A stretch of 64,000 nucleotides of DNA, taken from a virus. The notes beneath the pieces were generated by a model that was not told the origin of the DNA, did not search any database, and was given only the letters and a program-made list of their open reading frames with translations. Within the stretch, counting starts at the first letter, position 1, and every line of letters starts with the position of its first letter. The translations under genes were made by a program, and so were the position numbers. The stretch lies in the IMG/VR virus record IMGVR_UViG_3300027869_000006, positions 1 to 64,000 of that record. The stretch is one strand, 5' to 3'. Shown piece by piece: positions 15,033-24,155 of the stretch.

Positions 15033-16422
15033 GTTCGCACGGCGTTTTGCCGTGCTTTCCAAAGCAGAGAAACGAGCCTGGGTGCTTGCCCATTGTAATG
15101 ATGAGAAGGCTCTCACCCTGCGCTATACCTGGGCGGCCTGGGCGCGTGAGAAGCAACTCTGGCAAATCGAAGCACCGGAAGATTGGCAAACCTGGCTGCA
15201 ACTCGCCGGACGCGGGTGGGGCAAAACACGCGGTGGCTCTGAATGGGTCATTGAAGAAGCACGTACTGACCCGGAGGGACATATTGCGCTTGTTGGGCGG
15301 ACCGTCGCCGATGTACGCGGGGTAATGGTTGGCGGCAAAAGTGGTATTCTTTCCTGTTCGCCGCCGTGGTTCCGACCGGAATATGAACCATCGAAGCGCA
15401 AGCTGACCTGGCCGAATGGTTGCATTGCTACTACCTATTCAGCGGATCAGCCGGATCAATTACGTGGGCCAGGACATACCAAAGCGTGGGCAGATGAAAG
15501 GGCTGCCTGGCAATACGATGATGCTTGGGATCAATTGCAGTTCGGACTTCGTGAGGGAGCCAAGCCGCAATGCCTGGTCACGACCACGCCACGGGCGACT
15601 AGGGCGATCAAGGAACTCGCGGCTGATGCTGGGACGCATGTCACACGAGGCACGACCTATGAGAATAGGGAGAACCTTGCCCCGAAGTTCATTCGAGAGA
15701 TTGAACGCCGCTATGCTGGCACGCGCCTAGGCAAGCAGGAAATCGAAGGGCGCATCATCGATGATGTTGAGGGAGCACTCTGGAAACGGGAAAGCATGAT
15801 TGAAGCGTATCGGGTGAGAAACTCTCCCTCTCTCATGCGTATCGTGGTAGGTGTTGACCCTGCGGTCTCTGCTGCCGAGGGAAGTGCAGAGACCGGTATT
15901 GTCATTGCCGGCATCACAGAGAACGGACACGCCTATATTCTTGCAGATCGGTCGCTGCGTGGGTCTCCTAACGAATGGGCGGCATCGGTCATTGCTGGCT
16001 ATCATCTCTTTGAGGCAGATCGGGTGATTGGAGAGGTAAATAATGGAGGTGACTTGGTAGAGACAGTTATTCGCAATATCGACTCACAAATTTCCTATGA
16101 GGCAGTGCGGGCCACCCGTGGTAAGTATCTTCGTGCTGAACCCATTGCCTCATTCTATGAGCGAGGACTTGTCCATCACGTTGGAACACTCCCAGAATTA
16201 GAGGATCAGATGGCATCATGGGTTCCTGGGGAGAAATCACCTGATCGGTTGGATGCCTTAGTATGGGCATTGACCAAGCTGCTCTTGCAGTCTGCTCTCC
16301 CACTTGAAGGGTATGAAGTGCCTGTCGCTGAACCCAAACCTGATCTTCTTGAGGTCATGAAGAAACATCAGCTTGATCCATTTGCTTATGCTGAATCTGT
16401 AGGGTTGTTCAATGACTACTAA
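14980..16422 (+). CDS. terL: Terminase large subunit
   Basis: A 480-residue DNA-packaging motor with the expected two domains. ATPase: Walker A-like GRGWGKTRGG near residue 77, Walker B with catalytic Glu in KAWADERAAW, and coupling motif VTTTP. RNase H-like nuclease: VGVDPA near residue 290, then GEVNNGGDLV and PDRLDALVWA with the later acidic residues. The type resembles the Terminase_6 group of HK97-like phages and gene transfer agents. It works at the portal vertex. The ATG lies 53 bases inside terS, so the true start could be somewhat downstream. Confidence 0.95.
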   Translation: MLVKHTQKLAVPKPIPFEFARRFAVLSKAEKRAWVLAHCNDEKALTLRYTWAAWAREKQLWQIEAPEDWQTWLQLAGRGWGKTRGGSEWVIEEARTDPEGHIALVGRTVADVRGVMVGGKSGILSCSPPWFRPEYEPSKRKLTWPNGCIATTYSADQPDQLRGPGHTKAWADERAAWQYDDAWDQLQFGLREGAKPQCLVTTTPRATRAIKELAADAGTHVTRGTTYENRENLAPKFIREIERRYAGTRLGKQEIEGRIIDDVEGALWKRESMIEAYRVRNSPSLMRIVVGVDPAVSAAEGSAETGIVIAGITENGHAYILADRSLRGSPNEWAASVIAGYHLFEADRVIGEVNNGGDLVETVIRNIDSQISYEAVRATRGKYLRAEPIASFYERGLVHHVGTLPELEDQMASWVPGEKSPDRLDALVWALTKLLLQSALPLEGYEVPVAEPKPDLLEVMKKHQLDPFAYAESVGLFNDY

Positions 16423-16642
16423 GCCTTCTCTCTCGCTTCCCATGACCATGCAGGCCGCCGAGCCATGCCTGGAACTGCACTCGGCCCTCAATAACGCCTT
16501 CCTGGCGACTATCGGAAAAGACGGCATCTACTTCTGGGAAAGAAGGGCGCATACTCGGCACATCCTCACCTGGGAACAGATCATAGAATGCTGCCACCAG
16601 TACCAGGGGAGTTGCCAGGAGTGTGTGAACACGATACAATAG
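16412..16642 (+). CDS. Small protein after terminase
   Basis: ATG 16412 overlaps the terL stop by 11 bases. The 76 residues are compact with four cysteines near the C-terminus (ECCHQYQGSCQEC), a possible metal site. No family recognised. Its position between terL and portal is where some phages carry HNH nucleases, but no HNH motif is visible. Confidence 0.6.
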   Translation: MTTKPSLSLPMTMQAAEPCLELHSALNNAFLATIGKDGIYFWERRAHTRHILTWEQIIECCHQYQGSCQECVNTIQ

Positions 16643-16679
16643 CCTTACCACAACCAGAAGGAAAGTGAGGCGACAATGT

Positions 16680-17315
16680 ATGGCATCTCTTGGGAATAGC
16701 ACGATCAATCCCTATCAACAGGTACGGGAGGTCATTCACTTTGATGGCCTGAAGGATCGGTTTCCACTCGCGTATCCCCCTCTCCTGGGTCAAGCGCAGT
16801 ACGGGTATAGTGCGATCAACTCACGTGGAAACCCAGTATTCATCGGCATCATGGGACAGGACTCTTTTACTACCTATGATGCTCTGCTTGATGTGAGCAT
16901 GCCGTCCACCCCTATGATCGAGTTTCGCTTGGTGCACCGCAAAGGCGAGCAGGTCATCTTCACCTATTACTATGACCCGTTTCAGGCGATGTCCATGCAG
17001 TTGACAAACACCCGACTCAACCAGTACGCGAATGCCAGTGCCTCTGCTTCCTCCTATTCACTCGTCTCCACCATTCCCCCCAAAGAAGAGGAGAGAGAGA
17101 AGTCGCGGCCTGCTGTCCCTGAGTCAGATTACCTGGATTACCTGGATATTGAGGCGGCGATGCGCGAGGGTGGAGAGGTAACGTATGCCCACTGCCAATG
17201 GCTCTTACAGCAAGAGCACAATACACTGCTCTTTACAGAGAATACATGGGAACGCTGGTATACCTATGCTGTCGAGCATTGCCCCAGGTTTGCCAAGGAC
17301 GAGAGGACGCGATGA
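16680..17315 (+). CDS. Unknown protein upstream of portal
   Basis: ATG 16680 (GTG 16665 is an alternative) behind GAGGCG; 211 residues. The first half is beta-rich with aromatic residues (GQAQYGYSAINSRGNPVFIG, QVIFTYYYDP). A serine and alanine stretch follows, then a charged linker (KEEEREKSRP) and a helical C-terminus. No family recognised. The stop overlaps the next start. Confidence 0.6.
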   Translation: MASLGNSTINPYQQVREVIHFDGLKDRFPLAYPPLLGQAQYGYSAINSRGNPVFIGIMGQDSFTTYDALLDVSMPSTPMIEFRLVHRKGEQVIFTYYYDPFQAMSMQLTNTRLNQYANASASASSYSLVSTIPPKEEEREKSRPAVPESDYLDYLDIEAAMREGGEVTYAHCQWLLQQEHNTLLFTENTWERWYTYAVEHCPRFAKDERTR

Positions 17316-17518
17316 AGCACAGCCGCAACAAAGATCGGATTGCCATCTTGGAGAGTCGCATTGGTGCCTTAGAAGTCGCCAACCTCTCCATGACCGAACG
17401 ACTTACCCATATCAACGACTTGCTCGACGTGGCTATGCACGAGGTGAATGAACACGTCCTTTCGCGTCTTGATATCAATGCTATCGCTGAAGAAGAAAGG
17501 CGAGCCATCCAACACTAG
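17312..17518 (+). CDS. Small coiled-coil protein
   Basis: ATG 17312 overlaps the previous stop (ATGA), with GAGAGGACGC upstream. The 68 residues read as one long amphipathic helix (RIAILESRIGALEVANLSMTERL) and a second acidic one, so a dimerising coiled coil is likely. Function unknown. It is the last gene before a promoter and terminator pair. Confidence 0.6.
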   Translation: MKHSRNKDRIAILESRIGALEVANLSMTERLTHINDLLDVAMHEVNEHVLSRLDINAIAEEERRAIQH

Positions 17519-17522
17519 CCTC

Positions 17523-17551
17523 TTGTATTCTTTATTACGATGTGCTATAGT
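17523..17551 (+). promoter_or_regulatory. Promoter-like pair 36 bases before a terminator
   Basis: TTGTAT, 17-base spacer, TATAGT. Transcription would start near 17558 and meet the terminator at 17587-17625, giving an RNA of about 70 bases unless it reads through to the portal gene. Confidence 0.45.
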
Positions 17552-17586
17552 CCCCATAGACGAGTCTTCGTGCTGGGTACATTCAG

Positions 17587-17625
17587 GGCCATTCGTCGGA
17601 CCGACCGACAGGAATGGCCTTTTTT
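17587..17625 (+). terminator. Intrinsic terminator before the portal gene
   Basis: GGCCATTC/GAATGGCC arms, with a GTCGG/CCGAC inner stem, followed by six T. It closes the terminase transcript. From 17626 to the portal start at 17795 I see no gene; the ORF that opens at 17699 is the upstream extension of the portal frame without a ribosome-binding site. Confidence 0.8.
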
Positions 17626-17794
17626 GATTGCCTGAGACAGTCGCACGCCCACCACTCATACCCGCATCCATGCGCCTCTCCACGCATGTACCGTACCCGT
17701 GCCAGCCTTACAACAGGAAGCGCAGACCATTTCGACCTGTTTCTGGATCGACCTTTCCTTCCTTCCGTTGTCCGCTGAAGATGGGAGGGCAGCT

Positions 17795-19948
17795 ATGAGT
17801 CCTCCCATGCTTCTTTCACTTGATGACGCGGCACAGTCTCTCGGTCTTTCTCGGCGGGCGCTCAGTCAGTCCGTCTCTGCGCTCAATCTCAAAACACAAC
17901 GGGGCACTGATCGTCGGGCATACCTGGCTGTCTCTGATGTTGAGCGGATACAAGCATTCAGAGCAGGGGAGACAAAAAACAATCCGATGTATCAAGGGAG
18001 TATTACCTATATAAATGCCCCCCAACCGCAGATGATGCCGCGCAACTATAAAAGTTACATAAAAGAAGGGTACAAGTCCGATCCAACTTTATATAAAAGC
18101 GTGAATTACATTATTACGAACGGCGCGGCTATTCCCCCTCTGCTCTATACCGATGCCACGATGAAGAAGACCATTGACACGCATCCACTCCTTGACCTCT
18201 TAGAAACTCCCAACAATGAACAGAGCGGCGTGGATTACCGTGAAGCCGTGATTGGCTATTTACTGATTGCTGGCAATTCCTTCCAGTTCGCCAGTCGGGT
18301 GACACGCAAGAATGGCCCGCCTGACGAATTATGGACCCTGCCTCCCGATTTGGTCCATCCTGTGCTAGAGCGGCCTCGAGGGATAAGCGGTTACAACTTT
18401 GATAACTTCCAAGAGAAAGATAATCCTATCCCACCGGAGAATATTCGCCATGACAAGTTCTGGGGAGGTGATGACCCGATCTGGGGAATTTCACCGGTAG
18501 AACCAGCAGCCATCATGATTGACATGAATCTTGCCTCTCGCAAGTGGAATCTCTCCGTCTTGCAAAACGGTGGGCGCATGGATGGCGCGTGGGTTGTTCC
18601 GACACCTATGGGCCTCAATGAACGGAACCAGACGGAACAAAAGATACATGGGAAGTATCGTGGGTACTCTAACGCAGGCAAGGCCCCAGTCATGGATGCG
18701 GGCATGACTTTTGTACCAACTGCCTATACTCCTACTGAACTTGACTGGCTTGAGTCCGTCCGGCGCAATGAAGGTGGTATCGCGAATACCGTCAATATTC
18801 CCCCGCAACTCATCGGGGATACCTCTGCCACGACCTATAACAACATGGGTGAGGCCAAGGCAGCATCTTATACTGAAGAGATATTCCCCGTGCTTGATCG
18901 CATCTACGCAGGCTGGCGGCGCTGGCTCGTGCCGATGTATCCCGATCTCAAGAGTGCCTACCTCTACTATGATAAAGAAACCGTTGAAGTCGTGCAGCAG
19001 GTCATTCAAGCACAGAAAGCCGCTCAGGCAGACCGTGCCGTGAAAGCCTACCTTGCCGGTATTATCATGCTCGACCAAGCCAATGTACTCATGGGTCTGC
19101 CACCGCTTCCTAAAGGACAGGGGAAGGTCTATCGCATGGGGGCGGTACTCATCCCTGCCGATGAAATTATGAAATACGCCGAGCAGAGCATGACAACTCC
19201 TGCCGCGCCGCCAATGCCCGTGCCTGAACCGATACCGACGACACTCCCACCAGGCACGCAACCAGCAGCACCAACCCAGGAGCAGCCATCATCTCAACCA
19301 GGAAAGAAGCCGACGAATGAAGCAACCCCACCTGAACAAGAAAAAGAACCCTCCGCACAACAAGGACGTGGCAAGCAACCTGTCAAAGCATCACCGAGCC
19401 TGGGCGAAGTTCGTTCGTTCGGGCGGGAACCTGGACCTGCTCACAGAGAGCGAGAGACAGTACATCATTCACGAAAGCAAGCAGACACTATAACGCACCT
19501 CTTGTGGGAGTGTGATGCTGGTGCATGTGCATTTTGCCTGGAAAATGACGGTATTCTCATAGCGGTAGATGACTCCTTCCCTAATGGATGTAGCGGCCCC
19601 GATGACTCACATCGCTGGTGTAAGTGCCAGGCATACGAGCTCTCTATTCCTGATGACACCGAGGACAGTACCATCTCCCGCATGAGTATCGCCGCCCTGG
19701 CTGCCGCATTTGGAGTGGGACTGATTGCGAGTCGGCATGACCAGGATGTGCAGGAGCAGGAACAAGAGGATGTCCAAGAGGACGAGGACGACGGGGAGAA
19801 AGCAGCCGTCGCCGCGTATCTAGCAAGCAAGCAAGCTCAAGAGATACCAGATGAGACACCTGAGCAGCATATGATCCCCGGTCTCGTCTCGCTCTATGAC
19901 CGAGATAAAAAAGCCTATAAGGCGCTCTTACGAGGAAAAACGGCATGA
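17795..19948 (+). CDS. Portal protein with N-terminal HTH and C-terminal Mu gpF-like segment
   Basis: ATG 17795 follows GGGAGGGC; 717 residues. Residues 1-50 look like an excisionase-type HTH (LLSLDDAAQSLGLSRRALSQ...YLAVSDVERIQAF), not normal for a portal. About 60-470 form an HK97-type portal (VNYIITNGAAIPPLL, THPLLDLLETPN, NIPPQLIGDTSATTYNNM), the dodecameric ring through which DNA is packaged. Then come a proline-rich linker and a cysteine motif (GACAFCLENDG...HRWCKCQ) like the C-terminus of minor head proteins of the Mu gpF/SPP1 gp7 group. A transmembrane-like stretch (ALAAAFGVGLIAS) and an acidic tail follow. The portal part is certain; the fused ends are by motif only. Confidence 0.9.
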   Translation: MSPPMLLSLDDAAQSLGLSRRALSQSVSALNLKTQRGTDRRAYLAVSDVERIQAFRAGETKNNPMYQGSITYINAPQPQMMPRNYKSYIKEGYKSDPTLYKSVNYIITNGAAIPPLLYTDATMKKTIDTHPLLDLLETPNNEQSGVDYREAVIGYLLIAGNSFQFASRVTRKNGPPDELWTLPPDLVHPVLERPRGISGYNFDNFQEKDNPIPPENIRHDKFWGGDDPIWGISPVEPAAIMIDMNLASRKWNLSVLQNGGRMDGAWVVPTPMGLNERNQTEQKIHGKYRGYSNAGKAPVMDAGMTFVPTAYTPTELDWLESVRRNEGGIANTVNIPPQLIGDTSATTYNNMGEAKAASYTEEIFPVLDRIYAGWRRWLVPMYPDLKSAYLYYDKETVEVVQQVIQAQKAAQADRAVKAYLAGIIMLDQANVLMGLPPLPKGQGKVYRMGAVLIPADEIMKYAEQSMTTPAAPPMPVPEPIPTTLPPGTQPAAPTQEQPSSQPGKKPTNEATPPEQEKEPSAQQGRGKQPVKASPSLGEVRSFGREPGPAHRERETVHHSRKQADTITHLLWECDAGACAFCLENDGILIAVDDSFPNGCSGPDDSHRWCKCQAYELSIPDDTEDSTISRMSIAALAAAFGVGLIASRHDQDVQEQEQEDVQEDEDDGEKAAVAAYLASKQAQEIPDETPEQHMIPGLVSLYDRDKKAYKALLRGKTA

Positions 19949-21828
19949 ATAAAATAGCAGCGGTAGACATCCCTACAGAATATAAGCTCTTCCTTGCTGG
20001 TGACTTTAAGGCAACCAATGATGAACAAGGGATCATTGAAGGCATTCTTAACGCGATTGGGAATGTCGATGATGGGCTCGACCGCACACAGCCAGGGGCA
20101 TTTACCAAGACGATAGAACTCGCCTATCGGCAGAAGAAAGCACAGAACTATGATTACCTCTGGCCCTATATGTGGAACCATGATTATGACCTTATCCCGC
20201 CTGGTGGTATCTTCGATGCCGATGAAGTCAAAGCACAAGGAGATCGACCTGCTGGACTCTTCACGAAGGTGCGTCTTACCCTGGATTATCAACTAGGGCG
20301 CGATTTATACACGGCCTTCAAGGCAGGGACAGTACGGAAACAATCGATGGGCTACAAGACGCTTGAACAAGACTGGGTCAAAGAGCAGGTTGATGGGCAG
20401 AATACCATGGTGCGTAACCTCATTGAGGTACAACTCCTTGAGGGTTCTGCCGTCGTCTTTCCCATGAATCAACTAGCAGATGTCACGAATGTGAAGTCGG
20501 GCGGGTTATGGACACCGCCGAAAGTCTATTTCTTCATGCATGCGACTCCTCCCTCCGAGACAAAGACCGTCTGTGGGAACACATCAGGCCCTATCGGCCC
20601 CCGTGATGAGAGTTGGGATGGCGGTAAAGCCAAAGGCCAGATATGGGCTGCTGCCTATGACGCAGACTCTGGCAAGATCAATACCTCCCTTGCCAAGAAA
20701 TATTTTATGAGTTGTGACGGGGATGCCCAGCAGAAGGGTAGTTATGGACTTCCGTTCTGGTATGTCGGCGACTCCCCGCATATTTGCGTCGGCGCGGTCA
20801 AAGCCATTGCGGGGGCAGTGCAAGGGAGTCGTGGAGCAAGTCTCGATGGGGCTGATGCGATCAAATCCAAAGTAGCCGCTCTCTACGGGAGAATCAACAG
20901 TAAGTACCCAGATGATCCTGAACTCACTCCGCCGTGGAAGGATGACGGGAAAGCAAGCACACGCGCTCGAGAGAAGAAGACCTTCCAGGAGCACTACCAG
21001 GACGAACAATGCGATGACCTGCTTGAGGATTGGCAGGATGTGTTGCTGTGTGCCTTAACCTCTGCCGTGCTTGATGCCTTTCAGATTGGGGATACCCCGG
21101 AGGCTGATGTTGAGGATGCCCTGACTGCTTTCCATGAGGCGGCAATGGCCTGGGTAGCACAAGCACAAGCATACAACCTTTCAGACTATTTAGAGGAGAA
21201 CTCTTACCGTTCTTCACCCGCCGAATACACCATGCAATATGGCTCTGAAAGCCGACCCGATTATGGCTACATGTCCAATCGCGTGATGCGAGAGAGAAAA
21301 ATCATGCTCTCCTCTGATGCAACGATGGGCGGTTTCACTGCCGACCACGTAGACAAACTCAAGAGTGCCGCAAGCAAGGCCATGCAAAAGGTGCAAGACC
21401 ATGCGGACGCACTCCATACCGCTGCCGATACCGTCAAATCCCTGGTGAGCAAAGCGACGGTATCGAGTGAGAAGTCATTCGGACAGAAAGCCGGTCGGGT
21501 TCTCAGCGCGGCCAATGTTGCGACCCTGTCCGACCATGCCGACTCGCTGGATGATGCGGCAGACTCGCTCACCAAATCCATCAAACGCAGTACCAATCAA
21601 GTCCAGTCCGTCGCCGATGACCTTGCCACCATACTGCAAGGGAGTGAGGCGGCGTATGGTACCGACCCAGGAGATGCTGGAGACCAACAAGAGGGCAAAC
21701 ATCGCGGGGCCTCGTACCTCCGTACACGTCCCACCCATCACGCACGCTCGTCTCGCGCAGACACCGTGGATGAGGCAGAGATCGCAGCCGCCCTTGTCAA
21801 GCTCCGCGCACTTACCACCACCGCTTAA
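19945..21828 (+). CDS. HK97-type prohead protease with long C-terminal extension
   Basis: The ATG overlaps the portal stop (ATGA). Residues 1-165 are an S78 prohead protease. His79 (MWNHDYDLIPPGG) and Ser134 (RKQSMGYKTL) are the catalytic pair, with the third residue near 156. It cleaves scaffold and capsid arms during head maturation. The protein is 627 residues against about 200 for the usual enzyme. The rest has a globular middle and a C-terminal region of long helices (about 450-570) that could act as the scaffold, so protease and scaffold may be fused. Confidence 0.88.
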   Translation: MNKIAAVDIPTEYKLFLAGDFKATNDEQGIIEGILNAIGNVDDGLDRTQPGAFTKTIELAYRQKKAQNYDYLWPYMWNHDYDLIPPGGIFDADEVKAQGDRPAGLFTKVRLTLDYQLGRDLYTAFKAGTVRKQSMGYKTLEQDWVKEQVDGQNTMVRNLIEVQLLEGSAVVFPMNQLADVTNVKSGGLWTPPKVYFFMHATPPSETKTVCGNTSGPIGPRDESWDGGKAKGQIWAAAYDADSGKINTSLAKKYFMSCDGDAQQKGSYGLPFWYVGDSPHICVGAVKAIAGAVQGSRGASLDGADAIKSKVAALYGRINSKYPDDPELTPPWKDDGKASTRAREKKTFQEHYQDEQCDDLLEDWQDVLLCALTSAVLDAFQIGDTPEADVEDALTAFHEAAMAWVAQAQAYNLSDYLEENSYRSSPAEYTMQYGSESRPDYGYMSNRVMRERKIMLSSDATMGGFTADHVDKLKSAASKAMQKVQDHADALHTAADTVKSLVSKATVSSEKSFGQKAGRVLSAANVATLSDHADSLDDAADSLTKSIKRSTNQVQSVADDLATILQGSEAAYGTDPGDAGDQQEGKHRGASYLRTRPTHHARSSRADTVDEAEIAAALVKLRALTTTA

Positions 21829-21832
21829 TGTG

Positions 21833-21852
21833 ATGTCAGAATGTTCTGACAT
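21833..21852. repeat. Perfect inverted repeat before the capsid gene
   Basis: ATGTCAGAA and TTCTGACAT are separated by two bases, in the short gap between protease and major capsid genes. There is no T-run. A 5' mRNA hairpin that stabilises the highly expressed capsid message, or an operator, are the obvious possibilities. Confidence 0.5.
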
Positions 21853-21875
21853 GAGGATGATAGGTAGAGGTAGAT

Positions 21876-23204
21876 ATGCCAACCGCATTGCAAGATTTAG
21901 TCGATGAGGTCAACTCTATCGCGTACAAGATGAGTGAACGCGTGGACCTTGCCGACAAGGAACAGAAGAAACGGGGTGAAGAGCTCACCTCGAAAACGGC
22001 TACGATGGCCGCCGAGTTTAAGGCGGGCCTGGACGCCGCCAATGACCGCATCAACCAGTTGCTCGATATGGTAGAACAAGCGAAGAAGGAACTGGCCGAG
22101 GCACGTATCGAAGCCAGCCGACCCCCACTCTGGAGCAAGGATGGCAAGCTCGTTGACAAGGACGGCAAGCGCATCCGCTCCGACCATCACAAGGCATTCA
22201 TGAAGGCGATCCGCAACCACGGACGTATTGAACTGATGCGGCCAGAGGAACGCCAGATGATTGTCTACAACGAGATGCCTGCCGAAAGCAAAGCCCTCTA
22301 CGCGGGTGATGCGACGACCGGCGGCTTCTTCGCCTCGACCGACTTTGTGGCGGAACTCAAAGAGTACGCCTTGCTGATCTCGCCTATGCGCAAGGTCTGC
22401 CGCATTCAGACCACCAGTGGTGAAAAAGTACAGATGCCCGCCCTGGCCAATGACGCGACGGCCTATTGGGCAACAGAGCAAGCTGCCTTTACTGATAGCA
22501 CCGACCCGACCGTCAGCATGATCAACATTCCAGTGCATGAAATCCGTGGCCTCTTGAAGGTGTCCCAACAGAACCTGGAAGATTCCATGTTCAACCTGGA
22601 AGACCTGATCAAAGAACGCTTGATGCTCAAGTTTGCCCAGACCGAAGGCACGGCCTTCATCTCTGGCAACGGTAACGGCAAGCCACGCGGCATCATGAAC
22701 TATCCCAGTAAGGCGAGTTCTTCCTATGCGGGTGGCTCTGCCGGACTCAACAATGTGACCGATGCGATTGCCTATGTCCTCTCCGGGGCGGCGACCGGTA
22801 AGATCAATGCCGATGATGTGCTCAACGTCAAGATGGACCTCAAAGCGACCTATGACAACGTGGCCACCTATGCCTTTACCCGTGGCACACTCAATACCAT
22901 TCGTCTCTTCAAGGACAGCCAGAACCGTCCGCTGTGGCAGCCCTTCGCGGGTGCCAACCTGCCGAGCCTGATCTACGATGCACCCTACATCGAGATGCCG
23001 GATATGGACCAGATCGCGAGTGGCAAACTCCCCATCCTGGTGGGTGACTTCAAGCAGTATATGATCGTAGACCGCATCACACTCAACATCCAGCAACTCA
23101 ATGAACTCTATATCGCGTCCGGCTTGATCGGGTTTATTGCACGCATGCGCGTCGGGGGCGACTTGCTGATGCCCGAGTCGATGCGGACGTTAAAAGTGAA
23201 CTAG
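21876..23204 (+). CDS. Major capsid protein, HK97 fold
   Basis: A 442-residue protein. Residues 1-85 are a charged coiled coil, the delta-domain-like scaffold arm expected to be removed by the protease. From about 125 on the sequence is HK97-like: GGFFASTDFVAELKEYALLISPMRKVC opens the N-arm and E-loop region, and GTAFISGNGNGKPRGIMNYP is a hallmark of the Phage_capsid family. FKQYMIVDRITLNI is in the A-domain. It forms the icosahedral shell. ATG 21876 has GGTAGAGGTAG upstream. Confidence 0.94.
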   Translation: MPTALQDLVDEVNSIAYKMSERVDLADKEQKKRGEELTSKTATMAAEFKAGLDAANDRINQLLDMVEQAKKELAEARIEASRPPLWSKDGKLVDKDGKRIRSDHHKAFMKAIRNHGRIELMRPEERQMIVYNEMPAESKALYAGDATTGGFFASTDFVAELKEYALLISPMRKVCRIQTTSGEKVQMPALANDATAYWATEQAAFTDSTDPTVSMINIPVHEIRGLLKVSQQNLEDSMFNLEDLIKERLMLKFAQTEGTAFISGNGNGKPRGIMNYPSKASSSYAGGSAGLNNVTDAIAYVLSGAATGKINADDVLNVKMDLKATYDNVATYAFTRGTLNTIRLFKDSQNRPLWQPFAGANLPSLIYDAPYIEMPDMDQIASGKLPILVGDFKQYMIVDRITLNIQQLNELYIASGLIGFIARMRVGGDLLMPESMRTLKVN

Positions 23205-23243
23205 TTGTTTATCAACTAGAGATATAAAGGATGAGAAACAACC

Positions 23244-23699
23244 ATGCGTGACATTGTCACTAAGGAGACAGGGACGTTCTTCGGCGGGTTGACCGCGCTC
23301 CCTGTCGTCAAAACCACTCAGACGAGTGCCTGGATTGACCTGGCCAACTATAACGGAGCCACGGTGTACATCCTGACGAATACCTGGACGGATGGCACGA
23401 TGACGCCCTCCATTCATGAAAGCGATGATGCCAGTACCGACCTGGGGGCCGCACCCGTCGCGAACCTGGTGCTGTGGACAGCCACCTCGGCCTCGGTCTA
23501 CACCCCAGTCAGGGTTGGAAACTCACAACCATTGGCCATTAGTAGTGCCGCCACGGCTATCAACCAGCGAGTCGGCTACATCGGCGGGCACCGCTACATT
23601 AATGTGGTCTCCACCATCTCTGGTAGTCCGAGTACCGGCATGGGCTATGACGTGATTATCCAGGCAGGCGAGGCGCGTAATCAGCCTCCGGCTGTCTAG
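23244..23699 (+). CDS. Probable head decoration or minor head protein
   Basis: ATG 23244 follows AAGGATGAG; 151 residues, beta-rich with many Thr and Ala and a C-terminal GGHRYINVVSTIS...GYDVIIQAGEARN. It sits directly after the capsid gene, where head-stabilising proteins are usually encoded. Proteins of this type recur after capsid genes in siphoviruses without a firmly known role. Confidence 0.6.
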   Translation: MRDIVTKETGTFFGGLTALPVVKTTQTSAWIDLANYNGATVYILTNTWTDGTMTPSIHESDDASTDLGAAPVANLVLWTATSASVYTPVRVGNSQPLAISSAATAINQRVGYIGGHRYINVVSTISGSPSTGMGYDVIIQAGEARNQPPAV

Positions 23700-23720
23700 T
23701 CAAGAAAGGCGGCAGAAACG

Positions 23721-24143
23721 ATGCCCTATCCTGTTATTCCTGATATCCCCGCCGCGAACATCAACGGCACGCTCGCGAGCGCATCCTATCCGGCGGGCGC
23801 GACTCCACTCAATGCCACATCGGGGGATGTAGCGGCGGCCACGGCGGCGGCCACGCTCGCGGGAGCGGCCAACAAAACGACCTATATCACCGGGTTTACC
23901 ATTAGCGGCGCCGGGGCAACGGGCGCGTCTGTCGTGCTGGTGACTATCACCGATGGGACCTGGACACTGACCTATGATCTTGCCGTCGTAGCGGGAGCGG
24001 CCCTGCAAAATGCGATGGTCAAGGATACTTTCAACCCGCCACTCCCAGCGAGTGCGCCGAATACCGCGATTGTGGTGTCATGTCCGACGCTTGGCACGGG
24101 CAATCTGCACAACTGTGCCAATGCCTACGGGTACAGGGTCTAA
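23721..24143 (+). CDS. Probable virion protein, beta-rich
   Basis: ATG 23721 follows AAGAAAGGCGG; 140 residues, rich in Ala, Thr and Gly, and clearly a beta-sandwich-like composition (ITGFTISGAGATGASVVLVTI). It lies in the capsid accessory cluster. A role in head decoration is possible; no family is recognised. Confidence 0.55.
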   Translation: MPYPVIPDIPAANINGTLASASYPAGATPLNATSGDVAAATAAATLAGAANKTTYITGFTISGAGATGASVVLVTITDGTWTLTYDLAVVAGAALQNAMVKDTFNPPLPASAPNTAIVVSCPTLGTGNLHNCANAYGYRV

Positions 24144-24155
24144 AGGAGAAGTGTG

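Noticed and set aside
21897-23096. 399-residue minus-strand ORF
   Set aside because: It is antisense to the major capsid gene, with His, Arg and Gly-rich composition typical of a shadow.
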